DNA of 64,000 bases from Rhizobiaceae bacterium (lineage in GTDB: Bacteria > Pseudomonadota > Alphaproteobacteria > Rhizobiales > Rhizobiaceae), in the NCBI GenBank assembly GCA_905339215.1, contig CAJPFN010000012.1, positions 1-64,000 of the forward strand. The letters are read 5' to 3'. Of the stretch, positions 62,455-64,000 are shown piece after piece (the first letter of the stretch is position 1; each line of letters starts with the position of its first letter). The position numbers and the translations under genes were made by a program. Under the pieces are notes generated by a model. That model was given only the letters and a program-made list of their open reading frames with translations. It made no database searches and was not told the DNA's origin.

Positions 62455-62859
62455 GTGAATGTAATCGGACATGGAATCGATCTCGTGGAGGTTGCCGAAC
62501 TTCGTCGCTGGATTGAAGATCCGCGCGATCCCTTGATCCCGCGCTGTTTCGTGCAGGCCGAACTCGAAGAAATCGGCGACGGTCCCGACCGCATCGAGCG
62601 TTTGGCCGGACGGTTCGCCGCCAAAGAGGCAGTGCTCAAGGCGCTCGGCACGGGCTTCGGTGCAGGGGTCGCCTTCAGCGACGTGATCATTCATCGCGCT
62701 CCAGGCGCGCCGCCGGAGGTCTATCTCACCGGGGGCGCCGCAAGGGCCGCCGCTGCGTTGGGGGTGACGGCTTGGCGCCTCAGCATCAGTCATGCCGCCG
62801 GCTTGGCGACGGCGAGCGTTCTCGCCTTGGGGGCGGAGATTCATGCAGGGGACTCCTGA
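62455..62859 (+). CDS. Holo-ACP synthase (AcpS)-like phosphopantetheinyl transferase
   Basis: 134 residues from GTG 62455, which has GGGAG 12 bases upstream and gives the usual N-terminus; TTG 62413 would add 14 residues. The Mg-binding and catalytic features are present: Asp9 in GHGIDLVEV and Glu58 in GRFAAKEAVLKALGTGF. AcpS moves phosphopantetheine from CoA to an acyl-carrier protein. This is not beside fatty-acid genes but between two minus-strand genes, overlapping the end of the MazG gene by 19 bp. No carrier protein is visible in the window, so its target is unknown. Confidence 0.85.
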   Translation: MNVIGHGIDLVEVAELRRWIEDPRDPLIPRCFVQAELEEIGDGPDRIERLAGRFAAKEAVLKALGTGFGAGVAFSDVIIHRAPGAPPEVYLTGGAARAAAALGVTAWRLSISHAAGLATASVLALGAEIHAGDS

Positions 62860-63743
62860 CTCGAAGCTCTACCCAAGAAACTGATGCGCCGGGCGTCCAG
62901 ATCGACCGCGATGCGTCCACCCCGCGCGTCGAGAACTGCCCGCCACACCTCGAACCCTTGCAAGATCGCCTGTTCCCATTCGCCGGTCGTACATTGGCGC
63001 ACTTCCAGATGAGAGGTCATGTCCTTGATCGTCCGCAGAAGTTGGAAGTCGAGGGCGGCGACACCGTCGAGGAACCGGTGGCGGCGCGCATAATCGAACG
63101 CCAAAGCAGCCACACCCTCTTCAATGACGGAAGCGCGGCCGCCGTCCTCCACCTCGTCGAGCAGCGGTTGGCTTTTGCGCTTTCGCCTGAGCAAGGCGCG
63201 CGTGGTCGGAGACCAGCCAAGTACGGCGGCGTATGCGAAGTGAAAGACATCGTGGAAACGATAACCATCCGAATCGTAGGCGTTGTCCGTGAGTTCGGCG
63301 CCGAACGGCTTCCCATCGATCAGCACGCGCACCCGCTGGCGCGCATCCACCTCGACGTCGATGAGCTCGACCTCGAATTGGCGTGGCAGGCGCTCGCCTT
63401 CCGGAAGTTCGGCGTCGAAAGTGAGGGGCTCGGCGCGTTCGCTCGCCCAGCGCTGCTTGACCTTAGCTAAGTTGCCGGCCGCGATGTCAGAGAGCGGAAG
63501 GTCGAACTTGCTGGCGACGTTTGCGATGTACCAGAGCAGGTCACCGAGTTCCTCGGACACACGTTCCTTGAAGAGGCGATGCGCTTCGCCGTCGCGCAGG
63601 TGCTTCTTGTACTCGCTGATCAGCTGACCGGTTTCGCCCGCAAGACCGAGCATCGGCACGACTATCGATGAGGCGGGGTTGCTACCGCGCGCGGGGACGC
63701 GATCGGTGCGCAAAGCCTCCTTTTGATAGCTGTTGAAATCCAT
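62841..63743 (-). CDS. MazG-type nucleoside triphosphate pyrophosphohydrolase with C-terminal domain
   Basis: 300 residues. Residues 25-100 form a MazG-like all-alpha NTP pyrophosphatase: GLAGETGQLISEYKK with E37 and E44, and KERVSEELGDLLWYIA with E64, E65 and D68 for Mg binding. Residues 158-285 form a second helical unit with HDVFHFAYAAVLGW and DGGRASVIEEGVAALAFDYA, whose paired Glu suggest a related second fold. Members split (d)NTPs to monophosphate and pyrophosphate. It is followed 17 bp upstream by the partial gene at the window edge, so the two are probably co-transcribed. Confidence 0.83.
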   Translation of the reverse strand: MDFNSYQKEALRTDRVPARGSNPASSIVVPMLGLAGETGQLISEYKKHLRDGEAHRLFKERVSEELGDLLWYIANVASKFDLPLSDIAAGNLAKVKQRWASERAEPLTFDAELPEGERLPRQFEVELIDVEVDARQRVRVLIDGKPFGAELTDNAYDSDGYRFHDVFHFAYAAVLGWSPTTRALLRRKRKSQPLLDEVEDGGRASVIEEGVAALAFDYARRHRFLDGVAALDFQLLRTIKDMTSHLEVRQCTTGEWEQAILQGFEVWRAVLDARGGRIAVDLDARRISFLGRASSQESPA

Positions 63744-63760
63744 GCTCGCCTCCTTCAGCG

Positions 63761-64000
63761 TCAGCCCGTTGCGGCGCGCCGCAGCGCGTCGACGTGGATC
63801 TTGTCATTCAGGTTCCACTTCGGGGGATAGAAGAGCTCAAACGGCTCCGGGGTCGGCTCGAACTTCTGCTTGATGCGGACACGGCCTGTCTTTCCCGCGA
63901 TCTGCGGGTGCGCCACGCGCGCATATTTATCCACCTCGCAGAACAGATTCTGACAGTCGATCAACTGTAGCCGCCGGCCCCAGAGCGAACGGAAGTCGAG
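63761..64000 (-). CDS. C-terminal part of a protein resembling the thymine pyrophosphorylase / 5-hmdU kinase group (incomplete)
   Basis: Seventy-nine residues and the stop are visible; the gene runs in from beyond the right edge. The visible part reads LWGRRLQLIDCQNLFCEVDKY, then ARVAHPQIAG and a basic RVRIKQKF, then YPPKWNLN. The D-C-x-N-x-F-C-E-x-D-K-Y pattern is what I associate with the helical C-terminal region of 5-hmdU DNA kinase / alpha-glutamyl-putrescinyl-thymine pyrophosphorylase proteins, which modify thymine in DNA. This rests on memory of the pattern and on the MazG neighbour, so it is tentative. Confidence 0.4.
   Translation of the reverse strand, partial: LDFRSLWGRRLQLIDCQNLFCEVDKYARVAHPQIAGKTGRVRIKQKFEPTPEPFELFYPPKWNLNDKIHVDALRRAATG

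Noticed and set aside
1-64000. CRISPR arrays, tRNA and rRNA genes
   Set aside because: No regularly spaced repeats and no cloverleaf or rRNA sequence were seen in a read-through; a covariance-model scan would be needed to exclude a small RNA gene.

Overview
The window is high-GC DNA with the gene content of a Hyphomicrobiales (rhizobial, Phyllobacteriaceae-like) alphaproteobacterium. It carries many polyamine-type ABC transporters, FadR/FCD-type GntR regulators, FAD dehydrogenases and RidA proteins, plus a beta-hydroxyaspartate cycle cluster. The genus is inferred from gene style only. The density of transposase fragments and broken genes points to an accessory region (island or plasmid).

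Left edge (1-3.9 kb): the tail of a polyamine-type ABC transporter, cut by a mosaic of Tn3-family, IS66 and IS3 transposase remnants and an acyl-CoA synthetase fragment. 3.9-48.5 kb is catabolic. (a) 3884-9272 is a complete polyamine-type ABC transporter with a GlpD-like FAD dehydrogenase. (b) 9425-11609 is a DadA-like dehydrogenase divergent from a FadR-type regulator around a clear 13-bp inverted repeat. (c) 11610-16938 is a complete beta-hydroxyaspartate cycle set bhcDCBA with divergent IclR-type bhcR, for glyoxylate assimilation. (d) 17073-22824 holds Fe-alcohol dehydrogenase, aldehyde dehydrogenase, glutamine synthetase-like ligase and N-formylglutamate amidohydrolase-like enzyme with a divergent RpiR regulator, which looks like a gamma-glutamylation route for an amine or amino alcohol. 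(e) 22862-27183 holds GntR, Asp/Glu-type racemase, an internally deleted DadA paralogue, RidA and a second GlpD-like enzyme, beside a broken transporter (27514-28668). (f) 28723-40325 holds GntR, a BhcA-like aminotransferase, a third GlpD-like enzyme, a VOC protein, a third polyamine-type transporter with a fused double permease, a 2-hydroxyacid dehydrogenase-like protein and an MFS exporter. (g) After a second Tn3 remnant, 41637-48502 holds a FadR-type regulator divergent from an amino-acid ABC transporter, an enolase-superfamily enzyme, RidA and DadA.

48.5-52.5 kb: fragments of a ROK kinase and a CPA1 antiporter, then an RsbQ-like hydrolase overlapping a PAS histidine kinase, and a single-domain response regulator.

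53.0-64.0 kb is the defence-like part. A tightly coupled three-gene operon encodes an FAD/NAD(P)-binding protein, an ABC-three-component middle protein and a Rad50/SMC-like ATPase with a CPVC zinc hook. This fits the Lamassu (ABC-3C) family with an FMO-type effector. Beyond an aldehyde dehydrogenase remnant lie a metallophosphoesterase fused to a thymidylate-synthase-like domain that appears to have lost its catalytic cysteine, a holo-ACP-synthase-like protein, a MazG-type pyrophosphohydrolase with an extra C-terminal domain, and the C-terminus of a protein resembling the 5-hmdU kinase / alpha-glutamyl-putrescinyl-thymine pyrophosphorylase group. This last set is the best candidate for an undescribed thymidine-nucleotide-linked conflict system. 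It runs off the right edge.
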